From Actinomycetota bacterium (GTDB lineage: Bacteria; Actinomycetota; Geothermincolia; Geothermincolales; RBG-13-55-18), in assembly GCA_016931915.1 (NCBI GenBank), contig JAFGDU010000121.1, positions 1 through 37,438 on the forward strand: a stretch of 37,438 nucleotides of DNA, given 5' to 3'. Below, piece after piece: positions 16,443-23,985 of the stretch. A program made the position numbers and the translations under genes. Each line of letters begins with the position of its first letter. Positions within the stretch are counted from its first letter, which is position 1. Below the pieces are notes generated by a model, which saw only the letters and a list, made by a program, of their open reading frames with translations, did no database searches and had not been told where the DNA came from.

Positions 16443-17534
16443 GTGAGACACCGCCGCTGCAAGGTGTGCGGAATACCCTATAGAATCGGGCGTGTGCATC
16501 GCTGGATGAACAACGGCACCATCGTAAACGCCCGCGTTCCCCGCATTCGACAGGTGTTCATGGAGGCTGACTTCCTGCCCGAGCTGAGGGAGCGCCTCTC
16601 CGGAGGCCTCGGATTTCCCGTCAACCGCATCTTCTACGAGGCCGAACGCAATTCGGTGCGCATCACCGTGGAAGCTTTCCTCAAGGCTCCTTTTCTGCAG
16701 CTCGCCGCGCGCATACCGGTCTTCCGTCGGGCTGCCGTACATTACTTCAACAACCTGGCCTGGGAGACGGGTACGGCCAGTTCCAAGACGGTAGCATACC
16801 ACTCGGGCAAATACGGCCTGGCACGCATGCATAATCCCTTCGACCTCGACCTCATGGCCGCGGTGGTAGTGGGCGCCTTCGAGGCCCTGGAGAGAAAGCC
16901 CTTCCGATCCTTCTGGAAGAAGGAAAACAGCTCCTACCTGTTGCGGGTGGAAGCGGCTCCCGACAAGCCAGAGCTCTCGCAGCGCCTGGAGGTGGAGTAC
17001 GCTCCCCTGAAGGACGCCGATTTTCACCTGCGGTCCTGCCCGCGTTGCGGGCTGCCCCTGGAGCTTAGCCACATGGAGTGGATCGAAGATGAGGGGATCG
17101 TACTGGACCGGCGCCGCGGCATGCGCATGATCAACCTCGACGGCTATACTTCGCGCCTGGTTAACCGGGAGCTCATACGCGAGCTGGGTGACTCCGTGGT
17201 GCCAATTATCATCGAGGCCAAGCGCGATTACACCCTGAAGATGCTGGAGGACATAGGTATGCGCCTGGATAGCGATGAAGACCGGCGCCGGGAGCTGCTG
17301 AAGGACATGCTCTCGCTGCTGCCTCTCTATGGATGGGGCCTGGCCAGCGAGTTGGAATACATGCCCGGCAGCACCCTGCGCGTATGGGTCGACAACCCCT
17401 TCGATGAGTACCTTATCGCCGGCAGGCTCGCGGGCTTCTACGAGGCAGCCGAGGGGAAGCGGGCGCGGGTGGAATGGTCCGAGGTGGAGCCGGCCACCGT
17501 CTCCTACCTGCTCACCCCCGCCGACGAGGGCTGA
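16443..17534 (+). CDS. Zinc-ribbon protein with C-terminal V4R-like region
   Basis: 363 aa from GTG at 16443; AGGAGG ends 4 nt upstream, and an earlier GTG at 16422 lacks a site. Two CxxC pairs are visible: CKVC near the N-terminus and CPRC at about residue 200, which could form metal sites. The last ~130 residues (LIRELGDSVVPIIIEAKRDY, GWGLASELEY, WVDNPFDEYLIAGRLAGFYEA, then a VEW.EVEPATVSYLL strand pair) have the spacing of V4R (4-vinyl-reductase) hydrocarbon-binding domains. That match is by pattern only. The middle is not recognised. Its stop codon lies in a GAGGGCTGACCCCCG word that recurs 155 nt downstream in a REP-like element, so the original C-terminus may have been altered. Confidence 0.55.
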   Translation: MRHRRCKVCGIPYRIGRVHRWMNNGTIVNARVPRIRQVFMEADFLPELRERLSGGLGFPVNRIFYEAERNSVRITVEAFLKAPFLQLAARIPVFRRAAVHYFNNLAWETGTASSKTVAYHSGKYGLARMHNPFDLDLMAAVVVGAFEALERKPFRSFWKKENSSYLLRVEAAPDKPELSQRLEVEYAPLKDADFHLRSCPRCGLPLELSHMEWIEDEGIVLDRRRGMRMINLDGYTSRLVNRELIRELGDSVVPIIIEAKRDYTLKMLEDIGMRLDSDEDRRRELLKDMLSLLPLYGWGLASELEYMPGSTLRVWVDNPFDEYLIAGRLAGFYEAAEGKRARVEWSEVEPATVSYLLTPADEG

Positions 17535-17695
17535 CCCCCGGCCTACGAGTTGGGTGGGTCCTTTATTTCAACCTTGAACGGTTCGGAATCAACAATTAAA
17601 AATCCGTATAAGTTATCGTCCGATCACACCCAAGGGTGATTATATTGGACGTGGAGGCCTGACCCCCAACGTTGAAAATGGAGGGCTGACCCCCG
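17526..17695. repeat. REP/MITE-like element, copy 2 (rearranged)
   Basis: The right end, 17654-17693, is identical over 40 nt to copy 1. The left inverted arm is missing. Instead the 15-nt word GAGGGCTGACCCCCG occurs as a direct repeat at 17526-17540 and 17681-17695, and the first copy contains the TGA stop of the upstream gene. The interior has a small palindrome, ATCACACCC / GGGTGAT, and shares short words with copy 3 (GATCACA, TTGGACG). It lies between two convergent genes and begins 2 nt before the leftward AOR stop. Confidence 0.75.
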
Positions 17696-17696
17696 T

Positions 17697-19517
17697 CTAT
17701 ATCTCTACCTTCTCCGGGGGCACCTTTCCGTCGGCATCCAGTCCTGCCAGCTCGTATATCTCCGCGAGCATCTTCTCCATGTTCGGCACCGAGCCGGCGT
17801 TCGCGCCTTCCTCCGTCGGGGTCAGGGCCTTGGGCGGCAGAACGTCGTCGCTGCGTCCGGAGCCCCGCAGGTTGAGGATGTGGCGTTTCAGGTACCAGAT
17901 CCTCCAGCCACATTCCATCAGCTCGTCCAGGGTCCAGTCGAAACCGGTGGCAGCGCGCATCATGTCCACCTGGTCGTTCAGGTTGAGGAAGGCGCCAATG
18001 AACTGGCACATACAGAGCGAGTTGAAGAGCTGGCCTATGGAGAGGCATTTCCAGGTTATCTCCGCCTTACCCTTGCTGGTCATTCCCTTGTAAGGCCCCT
18101 TCAGCCCCACCTCCGGCCAGGAGCCCATGCCCCCCTCTACCAGGAGATTTACCGCATTGAGGTGGCAGGCGCCGCGAGTGCCCAAGGTGTAAGCGATGCC
18201 GTAGCCGTGGAAACCGCGGGGGTCGTGGGCGGGGAAATCCATCCCGCGTACGGTGACTGCAAGCTCCGGCGCTCCCAGCTTCGTCGCCAGGGCCAGGGAA
18301 CCCTCGGCCATGCGGTCGCCGAAGCCAGAGCGCGCCGCGGTTAGCCGGATCGCCTCCAGGGCGGCTTCCATGTTGCCCCACGAAAGATCGAGTCCGGTGG
18401 TCTCCTCGCCGGCGATCCCCTTCTCCTGCGCCTCCATGAGCAGCGCGATCACGGAGCCCATGGCGATGGTATCCAAACCCAGGCGGTTGCAGAGGTCGTT
18501 GGCCTTGGCCACCGCCTCCAGGCTGGGGTTCATGAGATTGGTTCCCATGAGGCATACCGTTTCGTACTCCGGTCCGGCATGCTCGTGCATGGCGAAGGGC
18601 CCTTCGTCCACCTTCACCACGCGCTTGCAGCGAACGCTGCAGGCGTAGCAGCCTATGATCTTCACCAGTATGTTGTCGTTGTAGTAGAAGGAGTTCAGGG
18701 TGTCGAGTGCGTCCATCCACTCGCCCACGCTCCAGTTTTTTACCGGCACGTCGCCCGAGAGCATGCCGGTATCCAGGGCACCGTTGGTCCCCAGCTCGTG
18801 CAGGGTCCCCGCCAGCAGGTGGTTCTTGAGCTTGTCCGCCAGCTTCTTGCTCAGCCCCTTGGCCGCCTCGGGGTCCGCGTACACCATCTTTCCGCCGCCG
18901 CGTACCGCCACCGCCTTGAGGTTCTTGTCCCCCATGACCGCGCCCAGGCCGCAGCGCCCCGCCACACTTCCGATCTCGTTGACGATGGCCGCGAAGCGTA
19001 CTCCGTTCTCACCTGCAGGGCCGATCTGCATGGTACGCACCGTGCCTCCGTCGCCCCTGAGCTCCTCCTGCAGCCGCTCGTTGGTCTCGTAAGCATCCAG
19101 GCCCCACAGGTGGGAGGCGTCGCGCAGCTCCGCCTTCTCCCCGTCCAGCCAGAAGAAGACCGGACCCTGCGCCCGGCCCTTGAACACGATGCCGTCGAAG
19201 CCGGCCAGTTTTACCGCAGCTCCGAAAGAGCCCCCCACGTTGCACTCGCCCCACAATCCGCTCAAGGGGGACAGGGCTACCACCGAGGAGCGCCCGCTCC
19301 CCGGAAAGCTGGTCCCGGTGAGGGGGCCGCTCATGAACATGAGGGGGTTTTCTGGCGAGAGGGGGTCTACCAGGGGGTCCATCTCCTTGAGGAAGAGGTA
19401 GGCGGCCAGACCCGTCCCCCCAATATACTTGCGAAAGAGCTCTTCCTCGAGCTCCTTGATGGAGATATCTCCGCTGCCCAGGTCAACCTCGAGGTATCTT
19501 GCTGAAAATCCTTTCAT
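17697..19517 (-). CDS. Aldehyde:ferredoxin oxidoreductase (tungsten/molybdenum AOR family)
   Basis: 606 aa, the usual family size. The N-terminal domain has YIGGTGLAAYL and the conserved SGPLTGT, GRSSVVALSPLSGLWGE and GRCGLGAVMGDKNLKAVAV blocks that bind the bis-pterin cofactor. The [4Fe-4S] ligands are C290-x2-C293-x3-C297, with the fourth from C502 or C504. The pterin contact LGLDTIAMGS and the block HDPRGFHGYG...RGACHL complete the family signature; the Asp that often opens DxxGLD is Asn here. The reaction is aldehyde + H2O + 2 oxidised ferredoxin to acid, in the anaerobic cytoplasm. ATG at 19517 has GGAGG upstream; the 27-codon extension is rejected. No tungstate transporter or moaD-like gene is adjacent. 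Confidence 0.93.
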   Translation of the reverse strand: MKGFSARYLEVDLGSGDISIKELEEELFRKYIGGTGLAAYLFLKEMDPLVDPLSPENPLMFMSGPLTGTSFPGSGRSSVVALSPLSGLWGECNVGGSFGAAVKLAGFDGIVFKGRAQGPVFFWLDGEKAELRDASHLWGLDAYETNERLQEELRGDGGTVRTMQIGPAGENGVRFAAIVNEIGSVAGRCGLGAVMGDKNLKAVAVRGGGKMVYADPEAAKGLSKKLADKLKNHLLAGTLHELGTNGALDTGMLSGDVPVKNWSVGEWMDALDTLNSFYYNDNILVKIIGCYACSVRCKRVVKVDEGPFAMHEHAGPEYETVCLMGTNLMNPSLEAVAKANDLCNRLGLDTIAMGSVIALLMEAQEKGIAGEETTGLDLSWGNMEAALEAIRLTAARSGFGDRMAEGSLALATKLGAPELAVTVRGMDFPAHDPRGFHGYGIAYTLGTRGACHLNAVNLLVEGGMGSWPEVGLKGPYKGMTSKGKAEITWKCLSIGQLFNSLCMCQFIGAFLNLNDQVDMMRAATGFDWTLDELMECGWRIWYLKRHILNLRGSGRSDDVLPPKALTPTEEGANAGSVPNMEKMLAEIYELAGLDADGKVPPEKVEI

Positions 19518-19623
19518 CTCCCGTTCCTCCCACTCGTATTGATCGCTCTCATGCGCCGCTCTTTGCTTGCGCCGGGCATCGCCCTGCACCGATCCCACCT
19601 CACCGGCTTGTCCGCAACCGATC

Positions 19624-20478
19624 CTAACTCGTTGCCTCGCGCGGTGGCTTGGTGCCCCAGATATAGATACAGGGCAGGATATCGTGATAAGAGATCCTGG
19701 TTGATGACGCGGCCAGGCGCTCGGCCACTCCGCTTATCTCCTCCTCCGTCGCTCCCTGCCTGCGCCACGTGGCAGCAAGGGACAGTTCGCCCGGCAGGCC
19801 GCTGTTCAATTCCTCCAGGGCCTCCTCCGCACTTGCGAAGGGACGGGTCACGTCCGCATGCCAGGTGAACGATTCCACGGCCTCGAAGCCGGCTTCCTTG
19901 ACCTCGTCCACCAGCCCGCTGCGGTTGAAACCATAGGCCGGATGATGTCTCTCCAGGACCTGTCGCAATCTCGTCCACAGATAGATGTCGTCGCCCCAGT
20001 CCAGTACGAGTTCCTCCTCCGAGAGAACCGGCTCGAACAGGGATAGGATCCCCTCGGTATGCAGCACCCGCAAGGCCTCCCTCAACACCAGTCCCCGGTC
20101 GGTGACGTAACTCAGAACCGACCTCGCTATGACTGCATCCGCCGTGTCATCCTCCAGGGGGAGACTCGAGATATCGGCCTGCACGGTCGTAAGGTTGTCC
20201 AGTCCCATGTCACAGGCCAGGCGCGCCAGCGCCTCCAGCGCACCCGGGCTTGAATCCACCGCGAGTACTCGGCCCTCATGGCCTACCACGCGTGCCGCCT
20301 CCAGGGAGAGAAAACCCATGCCGCAGCCCAGATCCACCACGCGGGAACCGCGCTTCAGGCCGGCTTTATGCACGACACGGTCCCTCACCTGCGATCGCAG
20401 AATGCGCAGCTGGCGGTCCGCCGCCGCTCCCTCGCGGTCCGCTTCATCCAGCCATTTCGCCCAGATATCCGCAGGCAA
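19624..20478 (-). CDS. Class I SAM-dependent methyltransferase (Methyltransf_11-like)
   Basis: 284 aa. Motif I VVDLGCGMGFLSLEAA (~47-62), an acidic strand LAVDSSP and motif IV-like ADAVIARSVLSYV are standard for class I methyltransferases. The C-terminal ~100 residues are helical and without a recognised domain. The start is uncertain: TTG at 20478 is the only plausible one near the upstream gene. It lies 8 nt after that gene's stop and is probably translated by coupling. There is no ATG in frame until well into the Rossmann fold. It follows the SCP2-like gene and precedes the AOR gene. Substrate unknown. Confidence 0.78.
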   Translation of the reverse strand: MPADIWAKWLDEADREGAAADRQLRILRSQVRDRVVHKAGLKRGSRVVDLGCGMGFLSLEAARVVGHEGRVLAVDSSPGALEALARLACDMGLDNLTTVQADISSLPLEDDTADAVIARSVLSYVTDRGLVLREALRVLHTEGILSLFEPVLSEEELVLDWGDDIYLWTRLRQVLERHHPAYGFNRSGLVDEVKEAGFEAVESFTWHADVTRPFASAEEALEELNSGLPGELSLAATWRRQGATEEEISGVAERLAASSTRISYHDILPCIYIWGTKPPREATS

Positions 20479-20486
20479 TCGGGGTA

Positions 20487-20924
20487 TTAATCCTCTTCTT
20501 CTTCCTCGATGATTAGATCCTCGAGCCCCTTATCAACGAGCAGCCTGTTGTAGACCGCATACGCGGGCTTGATCACGGGGAGCATCTTCAGCAGTCGGGG
20601 CATGGAGCCCTCGGCCTCTATCTCCCCGCTGGAGAGGGCTCCCAGCAGGTTGAGCTGCCCGCACCAGAAAGCATGCGCCGTGTCCAGCTCCATGGTCATG
20701 ACCGCGTCCGGTGTCATCTCCTCGGGGGGGCCGCCGGGATATACCTTGACCTCGTCATCTCCCCTGCAGTCGATCCAGTACTCACCCACGGGATTGTTGT
20801 AAATGAATTCAACCAGCAGGTTCGAGTCCAGGGCTTTCTGGCGGATAGCCGGATCCTGCATGAGTTCATCGAACACCCCTACGAGCAGATCGTAGAAGAC
20901 GTTGATATCTTCGAAATACGGCAT
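20487..20924 (-). CDS. SCP2-like sterol/lipid-transfer domain protein
   Basis: 145 aa, close to a single SCP2 domain. The strands IDCRGDDEVKVYPG and PDAVMTMELDTAHAFWCG, then a short LNLLGALSSGEIEAEGSM and the helix RLLKMLPVIKPAYAVYNRLL, follow the SCP2 pattern. The family binds hydrophobic ligands such as fatty acyl groups or sterols. The C-terminus is very acidic (IIEEEEEED). ATG at 20924 has GAGGAGGAG 3-4 nt upstream. It heads a leftward run with the methyltransferase (8-nt gap) and then AOR, which fits a lipid-related role for the area. Confidence 0.75.
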   Translation of the reverse strand: MPYFEDINVFYDLLVGVFDELMQDPAIRQKALDSNLLVEFIYNNPVGEYWIDCRGDDEVKVYPGGPPEEMTPDAVMTMELDTAHAFWCGQLNLLGALSSGEIEAEGSMPRLLKMLPVIKPAYAVYNRLLVDKGLEDLIIEEEEED

Positions 20925-21264
20925 ATCGCTCCTCCTCTCACGTTCACCTTTCCAGTACCGCTATCTCCATATCTCTATTTCCAAATTCGCTCGTTTTAAA
21001 TCATGAAAGTTGGTGTAAGGGCCCTCCGATGCTTCTCTTTCGTCCTAGGAGGGGTTTTTATGGACCTTTACCCGGAAGGCCCTTCACCAAACCTCTTGCC
21101 TGCCCTCACTCAACGCCGAACCACGCACAGCGCGTCCGCGTGTTAGCGGTCGTGAGAATGGGGCACGGGAAATCTCGATCTATGCAAAGGGGGTAAAGCT
21201 GAATACGCCTTGGCGGCGCGCGGACTTAAGATACGCTACCACAGCCCCCCGAAGGTGTCAATCA
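20925..21264. other. Gene-free region with nested inverted repeats
   Basis: Two structures stand out. TTGGTG-T-AAGGGCC (21010-21023) pairs with GGCCCTT-CACCAA (21078-21090) with one bulge. Inside it, CCCTCC (21022-21027) can pair with GGAGGG (21048-21053), followed by GTTTTTA. The two pairings share bases, so they exclude each other. Further on, GTCCGCG (21134-21140) pairs with CGCGGAC (21219-21225). No open frame here looks real. A plus-strand structured RNA is possible but unproven. Confidence 0.4.
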
Positions 21265-21355
21265 GGGGTCAGCCCTCCCCATTCCACATAATCAGACTCG
21301 GATCTCGTCTGATCACATTGGACGACGATTATGTGTAATGTGGAGGGCTGACCCC
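21265..21355. repeat. REP/MITE-like inverted-repeat element, copy 3
   Basis: 29-nt arms (21265-21293 and 21327-21355) begin GGGGTCAGCCCTCC and match except at two positions. The arm interior (CACATAATC) differs from copy 1, so the two are subfamilies that share the 14-nt tip. The right arm forms the 3' end of the HAD phosphatase gene, including its stop codon. Confidence 0.85.
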
Positions 21356-22021
21356 AGGGAAAAAGGTGAGGAGGTCTCGCGGGCGCGCTATCCAGTAGTC
21401 GGGCTTCTCCGCCTCCAGCTTCTCCCGCGGGAAGGGACCCCATTCCACCGCTCCCGCCAGCACCCCGGCGGCATGGGCACAGCGCAGATCGTAGGGGCTG
21501 TCGCCGATGAAAGTGGCCTCGCCCGGGGGCGCCCCCAGCAGCTCCAGCGCCTTCAACACCGGCTCGGGATCGGGTTTGTGACGAGCGGTATCGTCAGCCG
21601 TTACCACGACCTCGAAATACTCCGCCAGGCGGTAGTAAGCGAGGTCGCCGTTGGCGCTGCGCGAGCGTTTGGAGGTCACAACCGCCAGGCGGTATCCCCT
21701 TTCTTTCAGTCCCGCCAGGGACTCCCTTACGTCGGGGAACTCCCTGGACAGCGCGTCGTGGTTCACGTCATAGAGATGCCGGTAGAGATCGAAGATCTCC
21801 CGCGCTCTCCCCTCGTCTATATCACGGGCCTGGAGGTGTAGGGGTCGGCCGATCTGGGACAGCAGTTCCTCGTCGCTGCGCGGGGGGATACCGAGCTCGG
21901 CGAAAGTGTCCCTGAAGGTAGCGAGGATGAGTTCGGTGGTGTCCGCTAGGGTTCCGTCCAGGTCGAAGAAGAGAAACCTTACGCCTGCGAGAGCAGGGAT
22001 GCCCGGCGTGGACAATGCCAT
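21329..22021 (-). CDS. HAD-superfamily phosphatase, phosphoglycolate-phosphatase-like
   Basis: 230 aa. HAD motifs are complete: DLDGTLADT (D20, D22), VVTSK (motif II), RHKPDPEP (motif III Lys) and FIGDSPYDLRCAHAAG (motif IV). The helical cap between motifs I and II fits the PGP/PpaX type. Likely reaction: hydrolysis of a small phosphomonoester such as 2-phosphoglycolate or pyrophosphate. The last ~10 residues (PGVSPPHYT) and the TAA stop are encoded by the REP-like repeat, so the native C-terminus has been replaced; the fold should tolerate this. The ribosome site is weak (GGGGTGA). Last gene of the minus-strand housekeeping block. Confidence 0.85.
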   Translation of the reverse strand: MALSTPGIPALAGVRFLFFDLDGTLADTTELILATFRDTFAELGIPPRSDEELLSQIGRPLHLQARDIDEGRAREIFDLYRHLYDVNHDALSREFPDVRESLAGLKERGYRLAVVTSKRSRSANGDLAYYRLAEYFEVVVTADDTARHKPDPEPVLKALELLGAPPGEATFIGDSPYDLRCAHAAGVLAGAVEWGPFPREKLEAEKPDYWIARPRDLLTFFPGVSPPHYT

Positions 22022-22095
22022 TCACCCCGCGGTCCCGGACAGGCGGGCTGGCCACCCGGCGACGGACCTCAACCCCAGTGGCCCTTCCCTGCGTC

Positions 22096-22749
22096 TCATC
22101 TTTCGCCCTCGGACGGCGAAAGCTCCTCTCGCCTGAGGTGGTAGGTCTCGTTGAGAAGGGTGACTATGGCGGTCTCGGGTATTCCCCCGTCGAAGTATCT
22201 TACCGTGGAGATGGATGCCAGGTCGATCTGAATGCGGAACATATGGTCGAGATCCATCTTCAGGGCCTCGCAGAGGATGCCGCGGATGGGGCCGCCGTGC
22301 GACACGATGAGCACCTGGTCGTGGCCGGGGTGGCGCGAGGTTATCTCGCGCGTCGCCGCAAGCACCCGCGTTCTCACGGCAGCGAAATCCTCGCCCCCGG
22401 GGAGGCTCACCGAGGAGGGATTAGCCATCCACTTGCCTACTCTTTCGCTATCCTCCGCGAAGAGCTCCTCTATGAAACGGCCGTCCCACTCCCCCATATC
22501 CACTTCCATCAGGCCCTGTATGATCTGTACCTCCATGCCCTTCTCCTCCGCCACCGGGCGCGCGGTCTCCATGCAGCGACGCAGCGGGCTGCAGTATACG
22601 GCGGCCAAGCTCATGCCGGCGAAGAAATCCTTCACGCGGGCAGCTTGCTCGTGCCCCCTTTGATTCAGACCAGCGTCGATACGTCCCAGCACGCGGCGTT
22701 GGGCATGGTAATCGGTTTCGCCGTGTCGCAACAGATATGCCGTTCCCAT
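22096..22749 (-). CDS. Histidine phosphatase (phosphoglycerate-mutase / CobC-like)
   Basis: 217 aa. It starts MGTAYLLRHGET, with the catalytic RHG at residues 8-10; SPLRRCMETA, E(V)DMGEWDGR and the second catalytic His in VSHGGPIRG are all present. The family covers cofactor-dependent mutases, CobC alpha-ribazole phosphatase and broad phosphatases; length and order with RNase HI favour an acid-phosphatase role as in the C-terminal half of mycobacterial Rv2228c. The C-terminal ~25 residues are charged. The ribosome site is poor. It lies one gene away from RNase HI in the same direction. Confidence 0.86.
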   Translation of the reverse strand: MGTAYLLRHGETDYHAQRRVLGRIDAGLNQRGHEQAARVKDFFAGMSLAAVYCSPLRRCMETARPVAEEKGMEVQIIQGLMEVDMGEWDGRFIEELFAEDSERVGKWMANPSSVSLPGGEDFAAVRTRVLAATREITSRHPGHDQVLIVSHGGPIRGILCEALKMDLDHMFRIQIDLASISTVRYFDGGIPETAIVTLLNETYHLRREELSPSEGER

Positions 22750-22803
22750 AGTCCCAATATTCTACGTGCACCGGTGCGGTTAGCGCAATGTGTTTCCCCG
22801 CGT

Positions 22804-23382
22804 TCAGTCGCTGTAGCCTGGCGCGAACTGCTCGAGGGCGGGGGTCGTTCCCGAGACGATGAAGGCCTTCAGGTCGCGCAGGGACTTCACGCCCAGGTAG
22901 CGCAGGGAGGCTACGAGAAGCGCAGCTCCCGCCAGCTCCGTGGCCCAGAAAGAAGGGTCGCCGAGGTACTCGCGTATCTGCTCGAATACGCTCTGCATGG
23001 AAGGGTGCCTGACGAAGGGGCCAAGGGCCGGCCAAAGCGCGGTGGTGGGCTCGATCCAGATACGGTCCAGGACGAGATGGCTGGCCAACCCGAACGCCAG
23101 GAGCAGGATGCGGCTGTCGCCCCGCCGCTTCCATTCATAGGTACCCGCCACGAACACCAGCAGGGTCAGCATGAAGGTATGGGCGAAGATGCGGCCGTTC
23201 TGGAAATAGGGCCTGAAAAGCATCTGCCCTATGAACTTGTCGATGGCATCGGGGAGTACGGCTCCGGCAAGCAGCCACCTCATATCGGGAACCCTGGATA
23301 AGAACCCCCGGTTCTCGCCCCACCAGCCGGCGACCAGGGCACCCGGTGCGGCGGTGAATCCCAGGTGTGCGAGGATGAACAT
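22804..23382 (-). CDS. YdjM/DUF457-like membrane-bound putative metal-dependent hydrolase
   Basis: 192 aa. Early His (LAHLGF), PDAIDKFIG, HTF and LASHLVLDRIWIEP provide the His/Asp pattern of the YdjM (LexA-regulated, inner-membrane) family. Several hydrophobic segments (about 35-55, 78-95, 100-115, 150-165) suggest 3-4 membrane spans. Function in this family is unknown; metal-dependent hydrolase is a database-style prediction. AGGAGCC precedes ATG 23382, overlapping the stop of the RNase HI gene. It appears inserted between two genes whose homologues are fused in mycobacteria. Confidence 0.7.
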   Translation of the reverse strand: MFILAHLGFTAAPGALVAGWWGENRGFLSRVPDMRWLLAGAVLPDAIDKFIGQMLFRPYFQNGRIFAHTFMLTLLVFVAGTYEWKRRGDSRILLLAFGLASHLVLDRIWIEPTTALWPALGPFVRHPSMQSVFEQIREYLGDPSFWATELAGAALLVASLRYLGVKSLRDLKAFIVSGTTPALEQFAPGYSD

Positions 23383-23387
23383 GGCTC

Positions 23388-23978
23388 CTAATCCTCCCCC
23401 TCCACGGCGCCCTCGGAGAAGAGGGATGACTGACCCTCGGGCGGGGGCGGTTCTTTGCGCGTCGGCCTGCCTCCGGGAAGCACCTGCTCGTTCAACGCGC
23501 GGTTCGCCAGAGCATCGGCCTCCGCGTTCTTCTCGCGCGGCACGTGCGCGATGCCCCAGTCCTTGTAGCGGCGGAGCATGGACATCACCTGGGCATGAGG
23601 GCTCCGCAAGGTCTTCTCCTTAACCCTGTACTCGCCCTTGACCTGCATGGCCATGAGCTCGCTGTCGGTGAAGAGTCGCAGCCTGTCCACCTCGAAGACC
23701 GAGATAAGCCTCAGGGCATGCACGAGGGCGGTGTATTCCGCGTAGTTGTTCGTGGTCTCGCCGATGGCTTCGCCGAAAGCAGCCACCTTCTTTCCCTGCC
23801 TGGTCAGGACCAGCACCCCGATGGCGGCCGGCCCGGGATTCCCGCGCGCCGCCCCATCCACGTAGACGTACAGCTCCTCAAAACGCCTGGCGCCCTGAAA
23901 ATCCGGTTCCAAGATGCTTCCCCTGACCTTCCTAGCCTCCAAGTTCCACCGCCTCGACTCTTGCCCGTTTCTCATCAT
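23388..23978 (-). CDS. Ribonuclease HI-type nuclease
   Basis: 196 aa. The four catalytic acids are visible: D41 (YVDGAARGNPGP), E81 (NNYAEYTAL), D105 (FTDSELM) and D155 (NAEADALANRAL). The handle region typical of E. coli RnhA is absent, as in short actinobacterial and archaeal forms. Residues 1-33 are an extra basic leader, and 160-196 a Pro/Glu-rich tail. It cleaves RNA in RNA-DNA hybrids. The ATG at 23978 has only a weak site; a TTG start at codon 23, behind AGGGG, is possible. It follows the zinc-ribbon gene by 7 nt. Confidence 0.88.
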   Translation of the reverse strand: MMRNGQESRRWNLEARKVRGSILEPDFQGARRFEELYVYVDGAARGNPGPAAIGVLVLTRQGKKVAAFGEAIGETTNNYAEYTALVHALRLISVFEVDRLRLFTDSELMAMQVKGEYRVKEKTLRSPHAQVMSMLRRYKDWGIAHVPREKNAEADALANRALNEQVLPGGRPTRKEPPPPEGQSSLFSEGAVEGED

Positions 23979-23985
23979 CCGTCGT

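Noticed and set aside
21123..21200. Resemblance to a c-di-GMP (GEMM) riboswitch: CACGCACAG followed by GCAAAG
   Set aside because: The conserved GGGCAAACC and tetraloop-receptor parts are missing, and no gene follows on that strand.
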